DNA from: Thermoplasmata archaeon
GTDB lineage: Archaea; Thermoplasmatota; Thermoplasmata; Thermoplasmatales; GCA-001856825
DNA length: 64,000 nucleotides
Direction of reading: 5' to 3'
Assembly (NCBI GenBank): GCA_021792255.1
Contig: JAJYUZ010000002.1
Location: forward strand, 309,332-373,331
Positions within the stretch are counted from its first letter, which is position 1. Every line of letters begins with the position of its first letter. Positions 26,555 through 35,493 of the stretch are shown here, piece after piece. The notes under the pieces are model-generated. The model saw only the letters and a list, made by a program, of their open reading frames with translations. It did no database searches and had not been told where the DNA came from. The position numbers and the translations under genes are program-made.

Positions 26555-27214
26555 TTGACTTCGGATACCGAGGGCAATCCAGCTGGTGAATCGTTTTATA
26601 GCATATCCTGCTACAAAGCTGTGATTGACGCGAGCAACATACCTCCCTCATTCCCCCCACGAAAGCCCAAGCATACCTACGCAGTGGTGAGTTTAGTGAT
26701 TGTCATTGCAGTCGTCGCGGTAGCTTCTGGGGTAATAGCAATTCAGCAACTCACTTCAGTCCACCTTCACGTTGGTATTCCTTCAGACTCAGAAGTCAAT
26801 AATCTGGCAGGTCAACAGTTGATACCAAACTTGAATGACAACTACTCTGCTTATTCTGGTTACGGAACTGCTCTAAAAGAGACGATTGCCTTCTTCAACA
26901 CATCAAACGGAGAAGGTTTTATTCTGATAGGTTCTTTTGAATTTGCCAACAGGTCGTCGTCATACGGCTTCTACGTCAACAATCCTCCAAACTCTATGTT
27001 TTTCCCGAAGCAATTCTTTCCAAACGCAACCTTCGAGAACGGTTCTTACGACGGCTTCAATTTTTCCTTCATGATTGAAAATAAGACTGGAAATTATACG
27101 TTTATTGCTATTGGACAGTCAGGCTCTTACGCATTTTGGATAGACGATTCGGGTATAAAGCTCTCAAGTGTAACAAGTCTAATTCACGAAGAAATCCAGT
27201 CGATGGAACACTAG
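26555..27214 (+). CDS. Membrane-anchored surface protein, N-terminus uncertain
   Basis: The frame encodes about 219 residues with one membrane segment (roughly residues 43-65: YAVVSLVIVIAVVAVASGV) and an extracellular domain rich in Asn, Ser and Tyr with several sequons. No catalytic motif is seen. The only standard in-frame start is TTG 26555. The same frame is open back to 26507 and reads SKCFGSEIAQYSEAF, like a zinc-ribbon opening with lost cysteines, but has no ATG. It may be a decaying zinc-ribbon membrane protein or use a non-canonical start. Confidence 0.55.
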   Translation: MTSDTEGNPAGESFYSISCYKAVIDASNIPPSFPPRKPKHTYAVVSLVIVIAVVAVASGVIAIQQLTSVHLHVGIPSDSEVNNLAGQQLIPNLNDNYSAYSGYGTALKETIAFFNTSNGEGFILIGSFEFANRSSSYGFYVNNPPNSMFFPKQFFPNATFENGSYDGFNFSFMIENKTGNYTFIAIGQSGSYAFWIDDSGIKLSSVTSLIHEEIQSMEH

Positions 27215-27298
27215 ATTTGGAACTAATTAGGAAATGTTCACAGAAGCTAACAATTTGTCTGGGAAAATTTAAAATAAATACATTGATTTGAATACGAA

Positions 27299-27850
27299 AT
27301 GAAAAGGAGGGTCGCAATCGTACTCCCTTTTGCAGTACTTTCTACCGTTTTGTCAGTCTATACTATTCTAATCACAAGCCGGTCAAGTCCCGCCTTTTTT
27401 GCTGGTTATACGCATTCAGCAATTGCAACTAATGGACCAATGCAGGTTTCAGTCGCGTACCCAATTGGGTCGATCTTCCTGACTCTTTCTGTTATGGGAT
27501 GGTTACTGACTGGATACGAGCTGTTTGCTGAACGAAAGAAGGAAATTTCTCACATCCTCCGAACTACGGTTTCTGGTAGGAAGGATCACTGGGGTATTTA
27601 TAACGTCTTTAAGGGAAAAGGCGGAGCCAGGCGCTTGACAATACTGGAATCACTTAACGTCCCGAGGCAAAGAAACGAAGTTGCAAAAATAACTGCTACT
27701 GATTGGAAGGAAGTGGATCGTAACATTAGGATTCTGGAGTCAGCGAATCTAATCAGAACTGGTCAGTCTGGAACTCCATATCCCCGCTACGAACTTACCG
27801 AGGAAGGACATGAGCTATTGGAGAAAATCGCTTCAGTAGTCCAAGGCTGA
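27299..27850 (+). CDS. Membrane-bound winged-helix protein
   Basis: This 183-residue protein has two N-terminal membrane segments (about 5-26 and 53-73) separated by an exposed loop. The C-terminal winged helix (about 105-180) contains ILESLNVPRQRNEVAK, DRNIRILESANLI and YELTEEGHELL. The DNA-binding part would be cytoplasmic, so it looks like a one-component membrane sensor-regulator. An ATTTAAAATAAAT box lies 26 bases before the ATG. The neighbouring genes are a surface protein and an amino-acid permease, either of which could be its target. Confidence 0.75.
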   Translation: MKRRVAIVLPFAVLSTVLSVYTILITSRSSPAFFAGYTHSAIATNGPMQVSVAYPIGSIFLTLSVMGWLLTGYELFAERKKEISHILRTTVSGRKDHWGIYNVFKGKGGARRLTILESLNVPRQRNEVAKITATDWKEVDRNIRILESANLIRTGQSGTPYPRYELTEEGHELLEKIASVVQG

Positions 27851-27909
27851 ATAAGATTCAGGAATTTCTCAAAGGAAAACAATATTATTTTCTACATTCT
27901 TCCGATGGA

Positions 27910-29271
27910 GTGGAACAGAATGTTACGTTCACTGGCTCATTTATGCAGTCTTTTACTTCTATAGGGCCCCTGCTGGACATCGCAGCACTGTTTTCTGCAA
28001 TCGCGGTCTATTCCGGCCCCTTTCTCGGAACGGTAATGTTGATCTCCTTCCTAGCGGCATTTACGACTGTGTACGTAATATGGTCCCTCTCCAAGCACTT
28101 TCAATCGAATGGAGGTTACTACCTTTTCGCCGGAAAGATTTTAGGCAAGAGTGTCGGGGTATCTGTTTCATTCCTTTACGTCATATACGCCCTGCTAGTC
28201 GTACCCAATGTAGCCCTGTTTGTCTCCTTCTTCATTCTTCATTTCTTCGCCCTTAATTCCGAGTTAAGTTTCATCCTCAGCTATGCAGTACCTTTCCTCT
28301 TCATATTTGGAGTTACAGGAATAGTCTCTCAAGGACTTGGAAGGTCCATAAAATATACAATTTCAGCTGGAGCAATCGAGCTGATCTTCATATCGATTTT
28401 GGACGTTCTCTTTTTGACGCACGCAGTTTCGTTCTCATTTCCCATTTTACCAACTACAAACCTAGAAACATATTCCGTCTTCAGTGGTGTGGTCTTTGGA
28501 ATACTAGCCTTTGCCGGCATGGGTTCACCGGTATTCCTTTCCGAGGATACCAAGAAGGGAGTTGTCACGATTCCAAGGGCACTGAAGTATTCCTATCTGG
28601 TGACCGGGATAGTCTTGGTAATCTCTGCCTTCTCGATGATGGCTTTCCTCGGAGTGAATGGAATTTTGACTTATTCATCTAATCCGTTCTACGTTAACGA
28701 TTCCATAAGAGTTTCTTTCGGAGTTTGGGCGTACTTCATGTTTGCGGTACTAGCGGTTTTGAGCTCTATGAATCTCAGCGTAGCTTACTCCAATGCACTG
28801 CTCAACGCGATTCGGAGGATGTCAAAGGATGGAATCTTACCAAAAAAAGTCCAAAATAATTCCCATCTGATTCTCGTCTTTGTGGCGTCAGAAGCAGTGG
28901 TGATAACTCTTGCAAATACTTTCCTCGGGAATTTTTTGGGATTTGTAGTAATTGCAGCGATCGTTTCGTTTTCGTTCATGGCTATCCACATCATTGTAGG
29001 AGTTTCTCTGATCAAACTTTCGATGAAGCTGAAGGAAGCAGTAAAATTGCTCGCAGCTTCGGCGTCAGTCCTGATTCTGACAGTTACGATAGCGTTTTCT
29101 TTCATTGCAGATTCAAGTCCCGGTAATCCGACGAGGATCTCTATCATCGCATTCCTAACGGCCGTTGTCATATCTGCTTCCATTGCGTATCTTGGAAGCA
29201 CTAGCTCCAAATCGTGGTACGGGAAGATAAACATCCTGAACAACCTGGATTCTACAGAAAGTGATCGGTAA
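27910..29271 (+). CDS. APC-superfamily amino-acid permease
   Basis: This 453-residue polytopic protein has about 12 membrane segments. The pattern GPLLDIAALFSAIAVYSGP in segment 1 and FAGMGSPVFLSEDTKKG after segment 6 fits the amino-acid/polyamine/organocation superfamily. Substrate is unknown. The start is GTG 27910, 26 bases after an AATATTATTTT box, so probably leaderless; an ATG five bases earlier is out of frame. The last residues are hydrophilic. Confidence 0.8.
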   Translation: MEQNVTFTGSFMQSFTSIGPLLDIAALFSAIAVYSGPFLGTVMLISFLAAFTTVYVIWSLSKHFQSNGGYYLFAGKILGKSVGVSVSFLYVIYALLVVPNVALFVSFFILHFFALNSELSFILSYAVPFLFIFGVTGIVSQGLGRSIKYTISAGAIELIFISILDVLFLTHAVSFSFPILPTTNLETYSVFSGVVFGILAFAGMGSPVFLSEDTKKGVVTIPRALKYSYLVTGIVLVISAFSMMAFLGVNGILTYSSNPFYVNDSIRVSFGVWAYFMFAVLAVLSSMNLSVAYSNALLNAIRRMSKDGILPKKVQNNSHLILVFVASEAVVITLANTFLGNFLGFVVIAAIVSFSFMAIHIIVGVSLIKLSMKLKEAVKLLAASASVLILTVTIAFSFIADSSPGNPTRISIIAFLTAVVISASIAYLGSTSSKSWYGKINILNNLDSTESDR

Positions 29272-29280
29272 TAGAGAAAA

Positions 29281-29352
29281 GCCACCGGAGGGAATCGAGC
29301 CCCCGACCTGCTGATTACAAATCAGCTGCTCTTCCGACTGAGCTACGGTGGC
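29281..29352 (-). tRNA. tRNA-Thr (UGU)
   Basis: The reverse strand folds as a complete 72-nt tRNA. The acceptor stem is GCCACCG/CGGTGGC, the D arm GCTC/GAGC, and the anticodon stem GCTGA/TCAGC with loop TTTGTAA, giving anticodon TGT. The T loop is CTCGATT. There is no intron and CCA is not encoded. It lies 9 bases after the permease stop, in the opposite orientation. Confidence 0.95.
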
Positions 29353-29463
29353 ATTGTGGAGGCTTCTAAACTTCTTACGGTTATTTTATCCTTTTCGTCA
29401 AGACGGGTCCTGAGATAATAGCATCAGACAATTCTTAAATAACAAAAGACGGTCGCGAAAAAC

Positions 29464-29973
29464 ATGACTGATTTGGTTACCGGTCTGAAAGCAGGTGCAA
29501 TTTCGGGTGTTATTTATGGAGTCATAAGTACGGTCATGACAGAGATATTCGCTCTAACAATACTCAAGGGATTCATTATGACCGTTTTGGACAGAGCCGT
29601 AAGCCAAGCTGCAAATTCCGGAGTCACACTCAGCGCGTCTTCACTCTACACCCTAACGATCGACTTAGCGGGAATAGCCGCCTTCATCGGCGGCATAGTC
29701 GCTGGGTTGATACTTGGTATAATCTTCGGGGCCCTGTATTCAAGAATTCCAGGTAAAACTCCGGTCAACAGGGGTCTCCTCCTTGGGTTGATCATGTGGC
29801 TGGGTCTCAGCGTCCTTGTAGGTCTGGTGAGTCTATTCGAGTACGGCGTATACTATTACCTCATATCAGTTGCGGATGGATTAGTTCTCTCTCTTATATT
29901 CGGGTACCTTTTGGGGTACTTCTTCGGAATGTGGAGGGAGCCTGTTTCTAGTCCAAACGCCACTCAGCAGTGA
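29464..29973 (+). CDS. Small polytopic membrane protein of unknown function
   Basis: This 169-residue protein has about four membrane segments with Gly-rich helices (AGAISGVIYGVIS; FIGGIVAGLILGIIFGALYSRIPG). There is no recognised transporter or enzyme motif. The pattern of small-residue helices is reminiscent of glycine-zipper-like membrane proteins. A TTCTTAAATAAC box is centred about 26 bases before the ATG. It stands between two tRNA genes. Confidence 0.7.
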   Translation: MTDLVTGLKAGAISGVIYGVISTVMTEIFALTILKGFIMTVLDRAVSQAANSGVTLSASSLYTLTIDLAGIAAFIGGIVAGLILGIIFGALYSRIPGKTPVNRGLLLGLIMWLGLSVLVGLVSLFEYGVYYYLISVADGLVLSLIFGYLLGYFFGMWREPVSSPNATQQ

Positions 29974-30105
29974 AAAAAGAAACATGTTTGCACCCGGGTA
30001 GGAGTTGAGATCGACCTCTAGCCTATTTCAAGAGAATGATTGAAATTCTTCTTGTGTAATATTGAGAAGTTCGTAATATTCGGAGCGCAAGATCGAGATT
30101 CCCAC

Positions 30106-30189
30106 GCCGAGGGGGAGATTTGAACTCCCGAGCTCTCGCGAGCAATAGATCTCGAATCTATCGCCTTGGCCGGGCTAGGCTACCTCGGC
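30106..30189 (-). tRNA. tRNA-Ser (CGA)
   Basis: The reverse strand gives an 84-nt class II tRNA with a long variable arm. The acceptor stem is GCCGAGG/CCTCGGC, and the anticodon stem ATAGA/TCTAT encloses TTCGAGA, giving anticodon CGA. The variable arm CTCGCGAGAG is self-complementary and the T loop is TTCAAAT. No intron and no encoded CCA are seen. Confidence 0.95.
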
Positions 30190-30309
30190 AAGTAAGGGTC
30201 AATGGAAAAAGACTCTGAGAATTTAACTATTTGTAATATTCGTCTGACTGGAAGATCCACTTGATGCAATTCATTATGGTACCAGATTGCTAATTTTGTC
30301 AAAAATCTA

Positions 30310-30640
30310 ATTAGTCAAACTCAGTTTAGAAATTCAAGAAAATTTTGTTCCTCTGGAGAGGAGTTTGAAGATCTGGAGTTCCTCTATCCTTATTACAGAA
30401 TGATAGATGAGGGACAAACTCCTGTCGTCGCATGGAAGGAATATTACTTCCTACGCTTCAATAAAAGATGAACTTGTAAAGGCTGAAGCTTTCTATGAGA
30501 GACGAGAAGTCGGAAAAGATGAAGACTCATTTTCATCAAGACATCCGGGTGACCTATAATCCTTCTCAAAGACGATGCTTGCTCAACTGAGAGACGAAGG
30601 GCAATGTATTAGCAAGAGCACGGATTTATCGGAATGAGTT
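30310..30640 (+). pseudogene. Possible gene remnant in the 455-base gap after tRNA-Ser
   Basis: The gap 30190-30644 holds no intact gene. Frames read like coding sequence in pieces: EFEDLEFLYPYYRMIDEGQ and WKEYYFLRFNK end at a TGA near 30471, and a shifted frame continues as KDELVKAEAFYERREVGK to a stop near 30558. A further piece, NVLARARIYRNEF, leads into the next gene's ATG. This pattern suggests a frameshifted, decayed ORF beside a tRNA, possibly from a mobile element. I cannot name its family, and chance is possible. Confidence 0.3.
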
Positions 30641-30644
30641 CGAT

Positions 30645-31202
30645 ATGGTAGAGTTGGAAGTTAATTCAGTCTTGGTCGTGATAGACGTTCAGAAAGCTTG
30701 GCTGGATCCGAGTCTTGGAAAAAGAAACAATCCTGATGCAGAAAGGATAATCTCTGGTCTGATTTCAAAATTCAGAGAAAGGCAAAAGAAGATTATCCAC
30801 GTAAGACACGATTCACTTCATCCAGAGTCGATTTTCAGAGAGGGGAAGTCCACATTCGAATTCATGGACGAAGTCAGTCCTGCTCCAGGTGAGCTCGTAA
30901 TCACCAAGCACGTAAACAGTGCATTTATTGGAACAAATCTCGAGGACACTCTCAGGAAACTTGGAGATCCATTGGTCTTTTATGTGGGGCTGGTGACTGA
31001 TCACTGCGTGAGCACCACGGTGAGAATGTCAGGAAATCTGGGATTTAGAAGTTATGTAATAGGTGATGCGTGCGCAACCTTTGATAGAAGGGATTCGACA
31101 GGCCGACTTATCCCAGCAATAGAAGTTCACAAGGTAAACCTAGCATCCCTCGACGGAGAATTTGCACATGTAGTAAATTCAAGAGATCTGATTTTCCGAT
31201 GA
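30645..31202 (+). CDS. Isochorismatase-family cysteine hydrolase
   Basis: This 185-residue hydrolase has the triad D14 (VIDVQKAW), K88 (ITKHVNSAF) and C121 (VTDHCVSTT). The family includes nicotinamidases, N-carbamoylsarcosine amidases and isochorismatases; the substrate here is not evident. It differs from the pncA-like protein at 23961 by lacking the clear DxH metal site. It is monocistronic and followed after 45 bases by the convergent mannosidase gene. Confidence 0.82.
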   Translation: MVELEVNSVLVVIDVQKAWLDPSLGKRNNPDAERIISGLISKFRERQKKIIHVRHDSLHPESIFREGKSTFEFMDEVSPAPGELVITKHVNSAFIGTNLEDTLRKLGDPLVFYVGLVTDHCVSTTVRMSGNLGFRSYVIGDACATFDRRDSTGRLIPAIEVHKVNLASLDGEFAHVVNSRDLIFR

Positions 31203-31247
31203 TTCTTAACCCTTAGGGATATGCTATCTTTTCGTACTTCTCAAGTA

Positions 31248-34200
31248 CTACTGAGGCAAGGCCAGTCTAAGTGTTTTGATTTCATTGGGGTTTATTTCTC
31301 CGCTGATTTTCTTAGAATGGATCCCATCTGACCTGATTGAATTCTTCAGAACAGATCTTTCAAGAAGATCGGTTTCAACGCAATCTCGAATTTCAAACGG
31401 TAAGTAAACGGTGAAGTTTCTTCTTTCTCCCGTCGGATTGAATATTCTAAGAATTTTTCCGCTCTCGTCTTCTGATTGCTTAATCGAAGCTACAACTATT
31501 CCTTCTGCTTCCAGATTTCCGCTTCGATATTCTTTCGACTCCAATAAAACGGGTCTAATGTTGAACTTTACACCTTCCCTGTAGTAAAGTATAGGGTCAC
31601 CTTTCTGAATATAACCATACGAGAACGAAAATGAGTTATTGCCGCGATCGGATAGGGGATCTGGCCAGAATGGGGATCTCAAAAGTGAAACCCCCAAATG
31701 TCCGTCTTTAAATGAAAACCCGTACTTAGAGTCGTTTAGTAGCACAAATGCCTGTCTATTTCTCTCTACTGCAACAAATCTATGAGCTGGGAATTCATAG
31801 GTCGGTCCAACAGAAGTTCTCTCTATTGTGGAAAAGGCAGTCTCCCCTATACATTTTCCTTCTCCAGTCTTGAAATACATTCTGAGAAGTCTGTTGTAAC
31901 CCTTCCAATCGACATCGAAATGAACGTTCACAAATTCTCCATTCAAAGGGAAAGATAATCTCAGAGTCAGTATTCCCGGGTCCAGGTTGTATCTGATTTC
32001 CAGAATTTCTCCATATCCCTCTTCAGAAAATTTCCTCAGGCCTATCTGCTCCAAAAGATGTCCGTGCTCCATTCCTAGATTGTCTAGCTCCCAACCATCG
32101 AAATAGTAAGGAAAATCATTAAAAATCAAGAGTTGCGGGATTGGCAAATTCTTCCCATCAAGACTTATGGAAGATAATTTTCCGGATTCAATCTTGACGG
32201 TCCATTTGTGTAGGGAATCAGGTGAAGATTTTTTCAGTGGTGGAACCATATTGTCTCCTTCCTTGAGGCTGTAGGCATAGAAGCCCATTCCTCTGTCAAA
32301 GTCTGCGTAGAATCCGCACTCCCATCCATTGCTTAGAACTGGTGCTTCCCTTCCCCTATCATCCACAACGATCAGTCCTCTCTGGTCCTCCCCCAATGGC
32401 ACCCAAGTGGAGGTTTTCCACCAATAGGGAGAGAATATCGTGAACGAAGAGTTCGGACTAAGTGGAGTGGTTCGTTCCCGGACCAAATCTTTCCGGACGT
32501 GCTCTGAAAGATCTCTCAGTTCTTTGACTCCGACCCTGTAAACCTCGTCGATCGACGAGCCCGGTATGATATCGTGGAATTGATTCCTCAGCAACGTCTT
32601 CCACTCTTTGTTCAGTTTCTCCTGCCCCTTTTCGACACTGAAAGATGCTATGGCCTCCGCAACGAATAGTTCTGACTCAAGCCTCCTGTTCATCATCTTG
32701 ATGTCTCCATGGGTGGTGTAAGTGCCTCTATGGGCCTCCAGATACAATTCTCCCCTTATGATGGGAAGTGAGTCTTGGTGAGATTTCACCTTAGATAACC
32801 AGTAATCCAAGGGAGAATGTCCCGTGTAGAACGTTTTCCTCGCGGTATCGATAAAATTAATCCGGTCTATCATTTCCTCGGTCGGTCCTCCTCCACCATC
32901 TCCATATCCATAGATAAGTGGAACGCTCTCGATTAGACTGGATGTCTCATGATTCTTATCAGTGGTGTCTTTAACGCAACTCAGGTCAGTATCAGAGATG
33001 TAGTCTCTCATATGCGAATGTGCAAGAATGGTGCTCCCATCAGGTCCTTCCCAATTGAAGAGATCGTGGGGAAAGCGAGTAGTGTCATTATAGGTGAATT
33101 TGGTGGTCACGAACATTTCAAAGCCTGTCTTTGTCAAAATCTGAGGGAGTTGTTGAGTATAACCGAATGTATCAGGTAGCCAAGCTACATTGCTGCATTC
33201 GCCAAATTCGCTCTTGAAAAACTGTTGACCGTAGAGGAACTGTCTCACAAGGGACTCTCCGCCTGTAAGGTTGCAATCTGATTCAACGATCATACCTCCA
33301 ACGGGTATCCATTTCTTTTCGGCGACAAGTTTCTTTATGTCCATATAAACTTCTGGCTCCATCTCCTTGATAATTTCGTAGTGACTGACCATGGACTGGA
33401 GGAAGGTGAAGTTCTTGGATTTCATTAAATGGGTGACCGTCGTAAAGGTCCTCCTTATCTTCTCTTTAGTCTCCGCTATTGGCCAAAGCCAGGCTAGATC
33501 AATGTGTGCATTTCCCAAGGGAATGATTTCGGGTCCCTTTTTAGATTCATCATTGGCGTTGAGCTCGCTGAAAATCGCATCTAACGAATCCTTTACGCTT
33601 CTTAGATCAACTGATGTAATGGGTGTTTCAATTTCACCAAATTCTTTCAAATGCAGAAAGGGATCAAAACTTGTCAGCCCCTCTCCCAGCACGTTAGAAA
33701 AAACATCTGAGTGAACCAGATACGAAATCGGATTGACTCTCAACTGAGGAAGACTTCTGAAGAGATCAGTGATTTTGTCTACCAGATCCCACTTTTCATC
33801 TATCCTTGCCATATCGACTGCAACTTGAAACAAATTGAAGAGGGAGTACAGTTCCTCGTCCCTGCTATAAACGACACAGTTCACTGGTAATCTCAATCCT
33901 TTGTGGGAACCTAACTCTCCAGATTCGGAAATTTCTATGTCGATTCTATTAGTATCAAGAGGAATTCTGAAGTTTTTGTGCCGGTAATCTAAGCCACACT
34001 CGCTCTTTCCATTAAGGGTCACCAAACCGCTGCCATTAACATCGACATAAAGTCTGTTTCCTTGTTTGAAATTCCACACAAGCGAACCAGAAAGAGTGTC
34101 ATACTCGTGGACGCTTCTCTTGGGGTTAGCGGAAGATATCTTGAGTTCTAGAAGGATCGGGTCCTTAACGGAAGCGAGAAGCAGTATATTCAGTCTGTTT

Positions 34201-34256
34201 CTGAGCCTTTCTGAGTTTCTTTTCGCCTTTTCGGGACTTGAAGGTTCGAGACTCAT
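31248..34256 (-). CDS. Alpha-mannosidase, glycoside hydrolase family 38
   Basis: This 1002-residue enzyme has an N-terminal beta domain of about 230 residues, then the GH38 catalytic domain with the zinc site NAHIDLAWLWP (H251, D253) and the nucleophile D362 in WLPDTFGY. A later zinc histidine lies in RNQFHDIIPG. The C-terminal third is a beta-sandwich typical of GH38. It removes alpha-linked mannose from glycans, perhaps surface glycoproteins or scavenged glycans. No secretion signal is visible, so it is likely cytoplasmic. It is monocistronic. Confidence 0.92.
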   Translation of the reverse strand: MSLEPSSPEKAKRNSERLRNRLNILLLASVKDPILLELKISSANPKRSVHEYDTLSGSLVWNFKQGNRLYVDVNGSGLVTLNGKSECGLDYRHKNFRIPLDTNRIDIEISESGELGSHKGLRLPVNCVVYSRDEELYSLFNLFQVAVDMARIDEKWDLVDKITDLFRSLPQLRVNPISYLVHSDVFSNVLGEGLTSFDPFLHLKEFGEIETPITSVDLRSVKDSLDAIFSELNANDESKKGPEIIPLGNAHIDLAWLWPIAETKEKIRRTFTTVTHLMKSKNFTFLQSMVSHYEIIKEMEPEVYMDIKKLVAEKKWIPVGGMIVESDCNLTGGESLVRQFLYGQQFFKSEFGECSNVAWLPDTFGYTQQLPQILTKTGFEMFVTTKFTYNDTTRFPHDLFNWEGPDGSTILAHSHMRDYISDTDLSCVKDTTDKNHETSSLIESVPLIYGYGDGGGGPTEEMIDRINFIDTARKTFYTGHSPLDYWLSKVKSHQDSLPIIRGELYLEAHRGTYTTHGDIKMMNRRLESELFVAEAIASFSVEKGQEKLNKEWKTLLRNQFHDIIPGSSIDEVYRVGVKELRDLSEHVRKDLVRERTTPLSPNSSFTIFSPYWWKTSTWVPLGEDQRGLIVVDDRGREAPVLSNGWECGFYADFDRGMGFYAYSLKEGDNMVPPLKKSSPDSLHKWTVKIESGKLSSISLDGKNLPIPQLLIFNDFPYYFDGWELDNLGMEHGHLLEQIGLRKFSEEGYGEILEIRYNLDPGILTLRLSFPLNGEFVNVHFDVDWKGYNRLLRMYFKTGEGKCIGETAFSTIERTSVGPTYEFPAHRFVAVERNRQAFVLLNDSKYGFSFKDGHLGVSLLRSPFWPDPLSDRGNNSFSFSYGYIQKGDPILYYREGVKFNIRPVLLESKEYRSGNLEAEGIVVASIKQSEDESGKILRIFNPTGERRNFTVYLPFEIRDCVETDLLERSVLKNSIRSDGIHSKKISGEINPNEIKTLRLALPQ

Positions 34257-34418
34257 GCTGGTACCCAGTCTTCCTCAGTCCGTACAACCCTATAAACCAT
34301 GCACAGCCATATGCGCTTCTCAAATTGAACCTGATTGATTTTTGGGTTCCCTCGAAACTCTCACGTTAACCATTCATTGTCCTGACTTCGTGAGGCTTGG
34401 ATAATTTGGAGATGGAAA

Positions 34419-34464
34419 GTCAAAATTTGACGTAAAGACTTTATATCAAATTTTCAGTTTGATA
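34419..34464. promoter_or_regulatory. Two related palindromes flanking a TATA box
   Basis: GTCAAA-A-TTTGAC (34419-34431) lies just before a CTTTATAT box (34439-34446), and TATCAAA-TTTTCAG-TTTGATA (34444-34464) overlaps and follows it. Both share TCAAA/TTTGA half-sites. The arrangement looks like paired operators around a promoter controlling the small gene at 34459. The rest of the gap from 34257 shows nothing else recognisable. Confidence 0.5.
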
Positions 34465-34674
34465 TGGGGTGAGATTATAGCAAGCACTGGGGGGAGGATA
34501 CTTGAAGATAGGTTTGGAGACGACGCTCATCCTGTAAAAGAGAATCACAACTATTACAACGAATATCCACTGCAATCTAAAAGAAAAGTGAGGAGAAGGA
34601 CGGTTTTCATCTTGGTCGGATTTTTCGTGCTCTTAATTGGAGTAATCGTGCTCGTAACACGGTTTGTGATCTGA
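34459..34674 (+). CDS. Small single-pass membrane protein (start uncertain)
   Basis: The 71-codon frame ends in a basic stretch SKRKVRRR followed by a hydrophobic helix TVFILVGFFVLLIGVIVLV, so it would be a C-terminally anchored protein with a hydrophilic cytoplasmic head. The only usable start is TTG 34459, which lies inside a palindrome and slightly before the transcription start predicted from the TATA box. ATG 34463 is out of frame and meets a stop at once. The coding look of the C-terminus is good but the N-terminus is unresolved. Confidence 0.5.
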   Translation: MIWGEIIASTGGRILEDRFGDDAHPVKENHNYYNEYPLQSKRKVRRRTVFILVGFFVLLIGVIVLVTRFVI

Positions 34675-34944
34675 ACTAGTAAGTACGGAACAATATGGGA
34701 AGAGTTGGCATCAATCAGCACGAACTGAAGGTGGGCTATTCTCTCTCACGTTTTGGAACAATTCGCAATTGTCAGTTTTTGGATTTGATCAGTAGCAGAA
34801 AATCGGGAGTCAAGTCCATAGATCTGGTTCCATTCTCAGTAGACTGGCTTGAATCTAACCCATGAGATTAACTGTTTGAACGGATTGATAGAAGGAGCAG
34901 GTCGGATAGACGACCTTAGCAGAGAGTTACTCTCTTCGAGCCTA

Positions 34945-35307
34945 TCACTTTGTTGCTATAGCGTCAATCTCTACTAGAACTCCCTCTGAAGCAAAACCAG
35001 TCACAAGAGTCGTCCTAGCCGGAGGATTTTTCGGAAAGTACTTTCCAAACAGATTATTCATTCTATGGAAATCACCTTTATATGCAAGATAAACTGAAAT
35101 TTTTACTACGTTCTCCAGGGTGCACCCAGCGGTTTCCAGTACTTTCTTAATCTTATCTATTGCATTTTCAAACTGCTGATCAAAATTCAGTACTGCACTC
35201 GGGACCTGCCCAGTCTGTCCAGAGAGGAATATAAGGTTCCCCGAAACTACGGCATGAGAGTATGGACCACCCTTGGGGATACTGTCAACATTTATCCACT
35301 CATTCAT
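34945..35307 (-). CDS. ridA: RidA-family enamine/imine deaminase
   Basis: This 120-residue protein is of the RidA/YjgF/UK114 type. It has the conserved GPYSHAV, LSGQTG and PPARTTL motifs, with R98 binding the substrate carboxylate and E113 in the usual C-terminal position. RidA hydrolyses reactive enamines such as 2-aminoacrylate, a by-product of PLP enzymes, and so protects them. It has the standard length and stands alone. Confidence 0.95.
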   Translation of the reverse strand: MNEWINVDSIPKGGPYSHAVVSGNLIFLSGQTGQVPSAVLNFDQQFENAIDKIKKVLETAGCTLENVVKISVYLAYKGDFHRMNNLFGKYFPKNPPARTTLVTGFASEGVLVEIDAIATK

Positions 35308-35493
35308 ATTCTATTAGTACGTTCCTGGATATTTAGCTCTTTATCTTCTCAGGAAGAGAATGACCAGATTCAGGCGCGTAGGAACCTAAAGAAGCCTGAG
35401 ATTGTTTTCTTTAGTCTTGTGGTTCACAGTTCACAACATAGGCACTAATCCAGAAGCGCCAATAAAATATCGTCCTGACCGATGTTGTACCAA

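Noticed and set aside
34690..34863. 57-codon forward ORF between the tiny membrane gene and ridA
   Set aside because: It has no recognisable motif, no clear promoter or ribosome-binding site, and no support beyond being open.
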